Positions 1 through 7,370 of a DNA stretch of 34,365 nt are shown in pieces. Position numbers and translations under genes: made by a program. Origin of the DNA: UBA1181 sp045617845 (GTDB lineage Bacteria > Bacteroidota > Bacteroidia > Bacteroidales > Paludibacteraceae). The stretch covers positions 1-34,365 of the forward strand of contig JAZLJL010000088.1 in the NCBI GenBank assembly GCA_045617845.1, written 5' to 3'. The notes below the pieces were generated by a model. It was not told the origin of the DNA and did no database searches. It worked only from the letters and a program-made list of their open reading frames with translations. The stretch's first letter is position 1. The number at the start of each line of letters is the position of its first letter.

Positions 1-36
1 AACATGTAATCCATTATTAATCAATACAATTAATTA

Positions 37-211
37 GAAACTGTTTAAATTTTTTTATTGGAGATTTTTACGAGAGACTTTTTAGGATATTTTGATTATT
101 TCCGATAGGAGCAATGGGGTTCCATTGTGAATGAGGGAATGATTATAATAGACAAAAAGTATCTATAAAAAACCCAATGAGAAACTTTTTCGTGAATTTT
201 TAAACAGCTTC
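37..211. mobile_element. MITE-like element, complete copy
   Basis: A 175-base AT-rich element with terminal inverted repeats: GAAACTGTTTAAA at 37-49 and its near-complement TTTAAACAGCTTC at 199-211. A perfect hairpin, CAATGG-GGTT-CCATTG, lies in its middle. It has no plausible transposase, so it is non-autonomous. A second copy lies in opposite orientation at the right edge of the window (from 34227) and matches over about 139 bases with few differences, which shows this is a dispersed repeat. TA dinucleotides flank both ends here, but the right copy lacks a TA just outside its visible end, so a TA target duplication is not established. The right end touches the stop codon of the leucine-rich-repeat remnant. 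The parent transposase family is not identified. Confidence 0.75.
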
Positions 212-576
212 TAAAACTCATCCACAAAAGAATCTGGTATATTGACTGATTTAAGGCTGGAACATCTCGCAAAAACATCTTTGCCTAATGTCACTACGCT
301 TTCCGGCAGACGAATATGTTCCAACGATTTGCATCCGCTAAACGCCGCTTCCCCCACTTCGGTTAACGACTCAGGCAATTCCACCTCAGCAAGTTTCTTA
401 TAATCAAAAAAGGCACGATCCCAAACCTTCGTCATGCCCTCGGAAATGGTCAATTTCTTAACCTTAGTTTTGAACTCATCCCATGGAGCGGAACCCTCTT
501 CTTTCGATATTATTACAAATGTCCACTTTTCGCGTCGAACAAATATGTTGACTGTTTTTGATCTTCCATATACAAG
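211..576 (-). pseudogene. BspA-type leucine-rich-repeat (LRR_5) protein, C-terminal remnant
   Basis: The frame is open from 576 down to a TAG at 211-213 and encodes about 121 residues typical of BspA-like surface proteins. A lead-in containing SAPWDEFKTKVKKLTISEG is followed by two LRR_5 repeats with the pattern AFxxCxSLxxIxLPESV. No ATG lies upstream in frame and a TAG sits at 577-579, so the amino-terminal part is missing or frameshifted. The first usable start is a TTG at 453, inside the domain. The stop codon borrows its last base from the adjacent MITE-like element, so that insertion probably also cut the C-terminus. BspA-like proteins are usually secreted; this copy looks dead. Confidence 0.6.
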
Positions 577-636
577 CTAATTAATAATCCATATTGACAA
601 TTATATATCACAAAAATAACAAATCAAACCACTATT

Positions 637-808
637 TCACTTTATCGGCGTCAATAAAACCGAACTCCGAGTTTTTATGGCACTAAAGCAACTATCCATT
701 TTTGTCTCTGTAGCCACAGAATGGAATTCCGCCTCACCTGCTATTGTCAAAAAGGAGTGCATTCCCAATAGGATAATCGTCAATAAAAATCTTATATGTT
801 TTTTTCAT
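637..808 (-). pseudogene. Frameshifted signal-peptide gene remnant
   Basis: An ATG at 808-806 opens with MKKTYKIF and soon stops. Removing one T from the T-run after codon 7 gives MKKTYKILLTIILLGMHSFL, a convincing secretion signal, continuing open to a TGA at 637. In a third frame nearby, the fragments CGYRDKNG and FGFIDADK resemble WG-type repeats, but they are interrupted by stops. It may be the lost 5' end of the leucine-rich-repeat gene just downstream, or another secreted protein. Apart from the terminator at 892-922, the rest of 577-947 shows nothing recognisable. Confidence 0.4.
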
Positions 809-891
809 AGTGAGTAAACGATTAACAGGGTATAATAGACAAACAATTCCAAACAAGAGCTTTCAACAAGACCATCGACCCAAAGTCAGAG

Positions 892-922
892 AAAAAAAAG
901 GAGGCGGGACCACCCGTCTCCT
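892..922 (-). terminator. Rho-independent terminator after GH9 gene
   Basis: On the minus strand the stem GGAGACGGG / CCCGCCTCC (one G-U pair) with a 4-base loop is followed by eight T. It lies about 25 bases past the stop of the GH9 gene. Confidence 0.75.
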
Positions 923-947
923 TATAACTACACTGAAAGAATATAGG

Positions 948-2729
948 TTATTTCTTGATTAACTTATAATTAGCAGAAACGCCATCCGCCTCAATTTGAA
1001 GTATATAAAAACCAGCAGGAACATCAGACGTCAAAATCACTTCCCTCATATCATTGATTTTCTTCTCAAGCAAAACCTTTCCTGAGAGGGAAACAAGCTT
1101 AGCGTGGACGTCATCTCCCGCATAAACGATTTTGTCGACCACCAAATAATCGTCGAAAGAGGTAGGATAAACCATAAAACTCTCATCCGACAACTGCGTG
1201 TTCGTTCTAGTGTCGAAACCGGAAGGATCCTTCTCCGCAGCGATGCGGGCGATAGTCAAAATGAACGGAGCGTTATAGTCGCAACCGCCTTCCGTCTGTT
1301 TGTAAGAATCACCACCCTCGATAATGTTAGAGAACTGGCCCGAAAGGTTAGTTCCTCCGATCAAGCCGCCGCTGGCGAACAAGAACGAGTGGGAATTCTT
1401 GGCGTTCGAGTCGATATTTTCATTGACACCCATCGCATTTCTATGGTGGATACGATGCGTCATGTCATTCTTGAAACCATGCAAGAACGGGTGGTTGAAC
1501 TGGTTCTTACCCAACATGTAATCCACCGTACGTGTAATGAAGTTATACAAGGTTTTCTTGTCCAAAGAGCAGGAGACCACGCCGTCCTCCATCAGTTTCA
1601 GGAGCAAAGAAGTAGCGCCAGCGGAGCCACATGCCAACTTGTTCGTTCCCCATTCTTGACCCTCGACGTAACGGAATCCATTAGAATCAGTTGACGCCGC
1701 CGCCAAATGCTTCGTCACATTCTTCACCATATGGTCGTAAAAAAATCCGCCCTCACCATTATTCGCGTTAGGGTCGCACTTCACAAGATAATAATAAGCG
1801 AAATCCGCCACCGTGTTCCAAGCCAACGGGTAATTAGATTCCCATTTACCTTTCAAGTAATCCAACGCATCTTGCTGGTACTGAGACTCTCCCGTCAGAC
1901 GATAGAGGAGGATGGCAGCCAAAGACAATTCATCCTTCCACGTTTCCGAGTCATCATCCATTTGATAAAAAACCGGGATAGCCGCATTCCTAGATTTGTT
2001 CTTCTTAGCGAACGCATACGCCTTGAGCGCATATTGTTTACATTTATCTCGATAGGAAGCATCCGGATAACACATCGCCATCAACGACAAAGCGGAAGAA
2101 TAATTCGCCGCTTGCGGACCGCCCTTGTCGGAAGCCATGAAAAATGGGCGTGGATCGCCACCTTCATTGACTGACATGGATGATTGAGCGGAAGACGTCA
2201 CCCAAACATTATGATCCTTTTGTCCGTCTCCCACATAATAGACGAAGTTGTTATCATCCGGGAAACTCTTCATGAAGTAATCCGTAGCGATCTTAACCTC
2301 GTCCAACACATCGGGTATACCATTCGGCGCACCGTACGCCTCGTCGTAATTATCTTGGAAGGCATTAGCCCATAAATCATAAGCGACCAATAGGGAAACA
2401 GCGGAATAACCCATAGTGACAGCCACCTTGATATGGTCACCACAATCGTGCCAACCACCCGTCAAATCGTAATTGCCATTCCCGCCATTATTCAAGGAAC
2501 CAGTTCCGTCCTTTGTGTGGCAACACTTCGGATTCACAATCGGATTATCCACCAACATCCAATTATGGGTATCGCCGCAACGCTGGCCGCCATAAAATTT
2601 CAGACCCATGTTCAAAGCCGTACGATAATCCTCGGTGGAGAACGCCTCGGAATAAGAGGAGAAATCATAAGCGGAAACCGCAAAAGATGAGCACAACAAA
2701 GTGGCTCCCAACACTATCTTTTTCATCAT
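948..2729 (-). CDS. Secreted GH9 endoglucanase with T9SS type A sorting domain
   Basis: Glycoside hydrolase family 9 cellulase (593 aa), predicted to hydrolyse beta-1,4-glucans outside the cell by inversion. A signal peptide (about residues 1-20, ending AVSA) precedes the catalytic domain (about 30-500). GH9 landmarks are GGWHDCGDH at 91-99, whose Asp95/Asp98 fit the catalytic-base motif (commonly DAGD, here DCGD), HHRNAMG at 428-434, and Glu480 in TEGGCDYNAPF as the expected acid. Residues from about 515 to the end (PTSFDDYLVV, then VPAGFYILQI, ending in Lys) form a typical type IX secretion C-terminal sorting domain, so export through the outer membrane by T9SS is inferred. No carbohydrate-binding module is visible. 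The start could be either of the first two Met codons. It stands alone with its own terminator and no SusC/SusD partner. Confidence 0.93.
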   Translation of the reverse strand: MMKKIVLGATLLCSSFAVSAYDFSSYSEAFSTEDYRTALNMGLKFYGGQRCGDTHNWMLVDNPIVNPKCCHTKDGTGSLNNGGNGNYDLTGGWHDCGDHIKVAVTMGYSAVSLLVAYDLWANAFQDNYDEAYGAPNGIPDVLDEVKIATDYFMKSFPDDNNFVYYVGDGQKDHNVWVTSSAQSSMSVNEGGDPRPFFMASDKGGPQAANYSSALSLMAMCYPDASYRDKCKQYALKAYAFAKKNKSRNAAIPVFYQMDDDSETWKDELSLAAILLYRLTGESQYQQDALDYLKGKWESNYPLAWNTVADFAYYYLVKCDPNANNGEGGFFYDHMVKNVTKHLAAASTDSNGFRYVEGQEWGTNKLACGSAGATSLLLKLMEDGVVSCSLDKKTLYNFITRTVDYMLGKNQFNHPFLHGFKNDMTHRIHHRNAMGVNENIDSNAKNSHSFLFASGGLIGGTNLSGQFSNIIEGGDSYKQTEGGCDYNAPFILTIARIAAEKDPSGFDTRTNTQLSDESFMVYPTSFDDYLVVDKIVYAGDDVHAKLVSLSGKVLLEKKINDMREVILTSDVPAGFYILQIEADGVSANYKLIKK

Positions 2730-2814
2730 AATACTTTTTTATGGGGAACGTATCCGTCGAACTAAAGTCACCAAACACGTTCCATGATAAATTCACTTTA
2801 TTCTAATAACATAA

Positions 2815-2838
2815 AATACAAGCCCCTCGAAGGAGGGA
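2815..2838 (-). terminator. Possible weak terminator after histidine phosphatase
   Basis: On the minus strand, CCCTC-CTTC-GAGGG is followed by a loose T-rich stretch. The stem is short and the T-run interrupted. Confidence 0.3.
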
Positions 2839-2854
2839 ATCCCAGTTCTGGCAA

Positions 2855-4126
2855 TTAATAGTCAGACTTTAAAATATCCTTATAGAACGCACGCACATCA
2901 TCCCACTTGTAGTAAGGAACTACGTCGCTCGCCAACGGAAGATTGACCTCACGCTCGTTGAGCATAATCTTCACCAAAACATCAGGGTCCTTTTTCGATT
3001 TATAGAAAATCATCTGGACATTAGCAGCCATAGGGACAATCTTAAATTCGTTCCAATAGTTCATGATGGAATCGACGTTCGTCACCTGGTCGCGGCACCC
3101 CTGCAACTCCATCAAAGCCGTCAGAGGCATGATGGCGATATCATGACCAAAACGCAAATTAGCCTGCACATTGCCCGTTTGGATAGCGACGTCGGCTTCA
3201 TCAATCATAATGTTCAAAAGGTCTTTGGCGAAGAAACGGCTTCTGTTACGGGTCAGCGGACATGGTCCGTACGCACCATACCACCAAGCATTTTGGATCA
3301 CCCAATTGTTATAGAGTTCCTCCTTCGTCCAGACATCCTTGAAGTTAATGTCCGAATCATCGCAAATCAAACTACTGTTCACCTCATAAAATTTACGCAT
3401 GAAAGGAATTGTGTCAATATTTTTCGAGACATAATCCATATCGGAGAAAAGTTGTTTCACCATACGTGTAGGATGAATCAAACGGTAATGCAAGTCACCG
3501 AAAGGACGGGACCATGCGGTATCGGCCAAGCGACGATTCTTGTCCTCCATAGGGTCGTTGGAAATATAATACATGTTACGCTTACTAGATTCCGCATGTA
3601 TATCCAACGTCGGTTGCAAAGACTTCAGTTCCTGGCAAAAAGCATCCATGCTCATCACACAACGCACAGAAGTGGAGGCCTTCACCTCAACCACCGCATT
3701 CTTATGGAAAATCTGAGGGAAAGAATGGAACATCCTATCGGCGATGGCGCGATGTTGGGCGGTACCCTTCGTCGTCAAGTCGCCGGCACGGTCATAATAA
3801 CGTTTGTACATCTGCTCGAAACGGTTCTTCACGCTCTTTCCGTCCAACGTAAGCGCATTGGCGGAATCCGCCTTATTGAACATGTCATACAACATTTTGT
3901 AATCCGACGCCGTATGGTGATAGCGAGAGCCATGTCTACCATAATGGCTAATATAAAACGGTTCATACCCCTTCGGCGCCTTCGTCTGGGAAGGGAAAGA
4001 GACCGGATAGTCCGTGTAATTACCTGCCGTATACTCAATATGGTCCATCATGTACTCCTTCGTAGTCTGGGCAAAGGCGGAACTCATGGATAACGAAAGA
4101 CCTAGGATAATCAATTTTGTTTTCAT
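2855..4126 (-). CDS. Histidine acid phosphatase (phytase-like, clade 2 histidine phosphatase)
   Basis: Predicted periplasmic phosphomonoesterase of 423 aa. The ATG at 4126 is chosen because it opens an ideal signal peptide (MKTKLIILGLSLSMSSAFAQ); a GTG 81 bases upstream would only add a non-signal leader. The branch-2 histidine phosphatase signature RHGSR is at residues 64-68 (phosphate-accepting His65), and the C-terminal HD proton-donor motif is at His328-Asp329 within FGHDIA. MINPP-type phytases carry HAE there instead, so this is closer to the general acid-phosphatase branch. Substrate (phytate, sugar phosphates or nucleotides) cannot be read from sequence. Cleavage after AFA would leave Gln at the new N-terminus, a substrate for glutaminyl cyclase. 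A strong promoter at 4274-4305 gives a leader of about 140 bases. Confidence 0.88.
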   Translation of the reverse strand: MKTKLIILGLSLSMSSAFAQTTKEYMMDHIEYTAGNYTDYPVSFPSQTKAPKGYEPFYISHYGRHGSRYHHTASDYKMLYDMFNKADSANALTLDGKSVKNRFEQMYKRYYDRAGDLTTKGTAQHRAIADRMFHSFPQIFHKNAVVEVKASTSVRCVMSMDAFCQELKSLQPTLDIHAESSKRNMYYISNDPMEDKNRRLADTAWSRPFGDLHYRLIHPTRMVKQLFSDMDYVSKNIDTIPFMRKFYEVNSSLICDDSDINFKDVWTKEELYNNWVIQNAWWYGAYGPCPLTRNRSRFFAKDLLNIMIDEADVAIQTGNVQANLRFGHDIAIMPLTALMELQGCRDQVTNVDSIMNYWNEFKIVPMAANVQMIFYKSKKDPDVLVKIMLNEREVNLPLASDVVPYYKWDDVRAFYKDILKSDY

Positions 4127-4273
4127 GGAATCATTAACTAACAAGGCGGTGACACGCCCAAATGAACAATAAATGGATTTAAAATATTCCCAAACGCTAT
4201 AACTCACGACGAGACCTCAATCAAGGTCACCCCGTTCAAAAAGAAGAGCACTAAAGAACACCAACCCTTTTCG

Positions 4274-4305
4274 CAAAGATAAACTATTTAAGGTTTACAC
4301 ACAAA
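4274..4305 (-). promoter_or_regulatory. Bacteroidota promoter for the histidine phosphatase gene
   Basis: On the minus strand, TTTG (4305-4302), 20 bases, then TATCTTTG (4281-4274) match the -33/-7 consensus. The -33 box sits in the T-run of the upstream gene's terminator. Transcription would start near 4267. Confidence 0.75.
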
Positions 4306-4342
4306 AAAAAAGAAGAGGAGTCTACTACAACGGCTCCTCTTC
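4303..4342 (-). terminator. Rho-independent terminator after unknown lipoprotein
   Basis: On the minus strand the 9-bp stem GAAGAGGAG / CTCCTCTTC is followed by nine T. It lies about 40 bases past the lipoprotein stop and overlaps the next promoter. Confidence 0.8.
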
Positions 4343-4383
4343 CTCTCATTTCAAAACACAAGTTCCCTTTATCCACAAAAAAA

Positions 4384-4968
4384 TTAATGGTTTGTGGTCA
4401 TGAACGCAGGATAATATTGGTCATTTTCCTCGTTGTAAAAGAACTCGTTATAAAAATCGACAGCTATCAAGCCATCTTCTTCGAACATCTCACAAATCCA
4501 ATAGGACTGATCTTTCGGGACGAATCCCCATGACGTCAACGTGTCGGAATAGACAATCGTGCGGTAATCTGGTCTCCATTCAGGCGAGAGTCGGAAAGGT
4601 TCCATCAATTCGACATTCAGCAAAGAGGACTTCGTGGCGGTCTCTTCGAACAGATACCTTTGAATAGCGTTCCAATCTTCGTCCATATCTTCACTCTTGA
4701 AATAATAAACCCGTTCGGAAGAAGAGACAACCTTAAGGTTAGACTCCTTCTCGACCAACGAGACGGACGAAAAAGTTTCATCATCCAACGAGATGCCCAA
4801 CCTTTCGCCGAAGACCTTCATCTCGTACCTCAAGCTATCGAACGGCTCTTCCACCGGTTCCTTCCTCACACGAGGTTCCGGTTCGTCATCATCTCCACAG
4901 GAAAAAAACGAGAACATACCCAAAGCCAATACAGGAAGCATGCACTTCCTTAAAACACAATGATCCAT
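4384..4968 (-). CDS. Lipoprotein of unknown function
   Basis: Encodes 194 aa from the ATG at 4968. An upstream TTG would add eight residues and is less likely. The N-terminus is a lipoprotein signal with lipobox FFSC, followed by an acidic linker (GDDDEPEPRVRKEP), as in outer-membrane or surface lipoproteins of this phylum. The mature part is acidic and rich in aromatic residues, for example WGFVPKDQSYWICEMFEEDG near the C-terminus. I do not recognise a family and propose no function. It sits upstream of the phosphatase gene but is separated from it by a terminator and a promoter, so it is probably its own unit. Confidence 0.75.
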   Translation of the reverse strand: MDHCVLRKCMLPVLALGMFSFFSCGDDDEPEPRVRKEPVEEPFDSLRYEMKVFGERLGISLDDETFSSVSLVEKESNLKVVSSSERVYYFKSEDMDEDWNAIQRYLFEETATKSSLLNVELMEPFRLSPEWRPDYRTIVYSDTLTSWGFVPKDQSYWICEMFEEDGLIAVDFYNEFFYNEENDQYYPAFMTTNH

Positions 4969-5155
4969 AAAAGATTTAAAAAAATTACACAAAAAGAACC
5001 TTCACTTGACTACCCCAATATGCCTACAATATACGTCAAATCAAAATTCACGCGAAATTAATCAATTTGAAGGAAGCCGGCAAGAGACTAGGGCAAAACA
5101 TTAATTGGCAATCAAAAGATCCGCGCAAAAAGTCGCTCCGCCTGATAGTTCGGAC

Positions 5156-5200
5156 ACAAAAAAGGTCCGAGTACACCTGATATGTCCCCGGACCTTTTTC
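5156..5200 (-). terminator. Rho-independent terminator of the agmatine operon
   Basis: On the minus strand the stem AAAAAGGTCCG / CGGACCTTTTT with a loop of about 20 bases ends in a T-run, 25 bases past the stop of the amidase gene. The A/T symmetry suggests it could work in both directions. Confidence 0.75.
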
Positions 5201-5223
5201 AATCTATTTCATCACAGATGCAT

Positions 5224-6099
5224 TCAATCTCTGAAACGTTTCGCCAGTTCGTCAAAACACTCGATGCGACGGTCGCGCAAGAAAGGCCAAATCCTACGCA
5301 CATCCTCAGAACGCGACATGGAGACCTCCACGACGACATTCTCCTCGCGGTCGCTCGGCAAATGAGCCAACAATTCACCCTGAGGTCCAGCCACAAAACT
5401 ATTTCCCCAAAATTGTATACCATTCGTCACACCGGAAGGATCAGGCTCCAAACCAAAGCGGTTGACCGTCACGACAGGCAAACCATTCGCCACCGCATGA
5501 CCACGCTGCACCGTCATCCAAGCGTTCAACTGACGCTCCTTCTCATCGGCAGGGTCCGTACTCTCCCACCCGATGGCCGTCGGGTAGATAAGCAGGTCCG
5601 CACCGGCGAGCGCCATCAGTCTGGCAGCCTCCGGATACCATTGGTCCCAACAGACCATCACGCCCAACTTGCCCAAGCTCGTCTGAATCGGATGGAAGCC
5701 CAAGTCACCCGGCGTGAAGTAAAACTTCTCGTAATAGGCGGGATCATCAGGGATATGCATCTTGCGGTACTTACCCGCAATGGAACCGTCACTATCAATC
5801 ACCACAGCCGTATTGTGGTAGAGCCCTACGGCACGCTTCTCGAAAAGGGAGAGCACGATGACCACGTGAAGGCTCTTAGCCAAAGCAGAGAACTCATCGG
5901 TGGACGGTCCCGGGATGGTCTCCGCCAAATCAAAGCAAGAGGTATCCTCTGTCTGGCAAAAATAGACCGAGTTATGCAACTCCTGCAAAACCACCAACTC
6001 AGCGCCCTTTCGAGCGCACTCCTCTATGTTTCGCTTCAACTTCTCCACATTCGACTTCACGTCCGGAGAACAACTCTGCTGAACCAATCCTATCTTCAT
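5224..6099 (-). CDS. aguB: N-carbamoylputrescine amidase
   Basis: Carbon-nitrogen hydrolase (nitrilase superfamily, 291 aa) that converts N-carbamoylputrescine to putrescine, CO2 and ammonia in the cytoplasm. The Glu-Lys-Cys catalytic triad is visible: Glu40 in VLQELHN, Lys113 in YRKMHIPDD, and Cys150 in VMVCWDQWYPE. The bulky WDQWYPEAARLM motif after the Cys and the GIQFWGNSFV stretch are typical of plant/bacterial AguB. Length fits the family. It is the second gene of a pair: agmatine deiminase lies 27 bases upstream on the same strand and makes its substrate. A terminator follows. No signal peptide. Confidence 0.95.
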   Translation of the reverse strand: MKIGLVQQSCSPDVKSNVEKLKRNIEECARKGAELVVLQELHNSVYFCQTEDTSCFDLAETIPGPSTDEFSALAKSLHVVIVLSLFEKRAVGLYHNTAVVIDSDGSIAGKYRKMHIPDDPAYYEKFYFTPGDLGFHPIQTSLGKLGVMVCWDQWYPEAARLMALAGADLLIYPTAIGWESTDPADEKERQLNAWMTVQRGHAVANGLPVVTVNRFGLEPDPSGVTNGIQFWGNSFVAGPQGELLAHLPSDREENVVVEVSMSRSEDVRRIWPFLRDRRIECFDELAKRFRD

Positions 6100-6126
6100 T
6101 CGGAAAACTATCTAATTATATGACAC

Positions 6127-7170
6127 TCAATCTTCTAAAACATAATAAGGCAACTGCATCGTCACGCAATGCAAAGAGCCATGCTGATGGATCAACGCGG
6201 AACAATCCACACCCACGACCTCACGCTTCGGGAACGCCTCACGCAAGGCAGCCAAAGCGATTTCATCCTTCGGCGAATTATAGGTCGGCACCAACACCGC
6301 ATCGTTCATAATCAAGAAGTTAGCATATGTGGCAGGCAAGCGTTGCCCATCCTCGTAGCGAGCATCCGCCATCGGGAGCGGCACCAACTTGTATGGTTTA
6401 CCTTCAAACGTCTTGAAGTTCTTCAACTCACGTTCCATCAGCTTCAAAGCGGCGTAATGCTCATCCGACTTATCGTCACAAGAGACATAAGCGATCGTGT
6501 CGGGGTCGCAAAAACGCGCCAACGTGTCGACATGGCTGTCAGTATCATCTCCCGCCAAATAGCCATGGTTAATCCAGAGCACACGCTCAGCGCCAAAGGA
6601 GTTTTTGAGGAACTCCTCCACCTGAGGTTGCGTCAAATAGTCGTTACGGTTCGGAGAAAGGAGACACTGAGAAGTGGTCAAGACCGTGCCACAGCCGTCA
6701 GACTCGATGCTACCGCCCTCCAGCACATAATGTAGCATACTCATATAGCCCACTTTCTTCGAAAAGACGCGGGAGAGATAGAGGCTCTTCGTAATCTGGT
6801 TATCATAGTTGGCAGGGAACTTCATACCCCAACCATTAAACTGGAAATCAAAAAGATAAGGAGCGCCGTTCACATAAACGGTAATCGGGCCATGGTCGCG
6901 TGCCCATGTGTCGTTCGTCTTCATGACACGGAAGAAGACACGTTCATTCACCGCATCGCCCAAAGCCCTACGCACTACCTCCTCGTCCTTGCAGACAATG
7001 AGCAGACGTTCACGTTTGGAAATCTCACGGGCGATGGAGACGAAACACGCCACCGCATCGTCCAGCATATAAGCCCAATCGGTCTCCTCATGCGGCCACG
7101 TCATCATCACGCCGCTCTGTGGCATCCATTCAGCCGGTAACAGAATGGACATTGGCTGATCATTATTCAT
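6127..7170 (-). CDS. aguA: Agmatine deiminase
   Basis: Guanidine-modifying (PPAD-fold) enzyme of 347 aa that hydrolyses agmatine to N-carbamoylputrescine and ammonia. Family landmarks: WARDHGP at 89-95, EGGSIE at 151-156, DTDSHVD at 209-215, and the catalytic Cys335 in HGSLHCVT near the C-terminus. The PAEWMPQSGVMMTWPH opening is also typical. The start is either the first Met (7170) or Met7; the first is used. With aguB 27 bases downstream it forms the arginine-decarboxylase route to putrescine, although no arginine decarboxylase is in the window. A near-perfect promoter at 7200-7230 drives the pair. Confidence 0.95.
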   Translation of the reverse strand: MNNDQPMSILLPAEWMPQSGVMMTWPHEETDWAYMLDDAVACFVSIAREISKRERLLIVCKDEEVVRRALGDAVNERVFFRVMKTNDTWARDHGPITVYVNGAPYLFDFQFNGWGMKFPANYDNQITKSLYLSRVFSKKVGYMSMLHYVLEGGSIESDGCGTVLTTSQCLLSPNRNDYLTQPQVEEFLKNSFGAERVLWINHGYLAGDDTDSHVDTLARFCDPDTIAYVSCDDKSDEHYAALKLMERELKNFKTFEGKPYKLVPLPMADARYEDGQRLPATYANFLIMNDAVLVPTYNSPKDEIALAALREAFPKREVVGVDCSALIHQHGSLHCVTMQLPYYVLED

Positions 7171-7199
7171 CGGTTATATGATATAAAATTATATAAAGA

Positions 7200-7230
7200 C
7201 AAAGGTAAGATATTTTTGGATTATGGCAAA
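7200..7230 (-). promoter_or_regulatory. Promoter of aguA-aguB
   Basis: On the minus strand, TTTG (7230-7227), 19 bases, then TACCTTTG (7207-7200), an exact match to the Bacteroidota consensus. The predicted start near 7193 leaves a leader of about 23 bases before aguA. Confidence 0.8.
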
Positions 7231-7370
7231 CGGAGAAAGAAACCAGTATAGCAGCCGACAGACAAACCAACCATCCTTTCACAACAAGAGCTTCCCCAAA
7301 GAAAAGAGAGGCACCCCCAGTGACAGAAATGGGCAGAAGAAACACCCAAGGACGCCCAACAGGCCAAACA

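Noticed and set aside
3143..4093. 316-aa open frame on the plus strand
   Set aside because: It lies antisense to the histidine phosphatase, is His/Arg-rich and has no recognisable domain; a shadow of the real gene.
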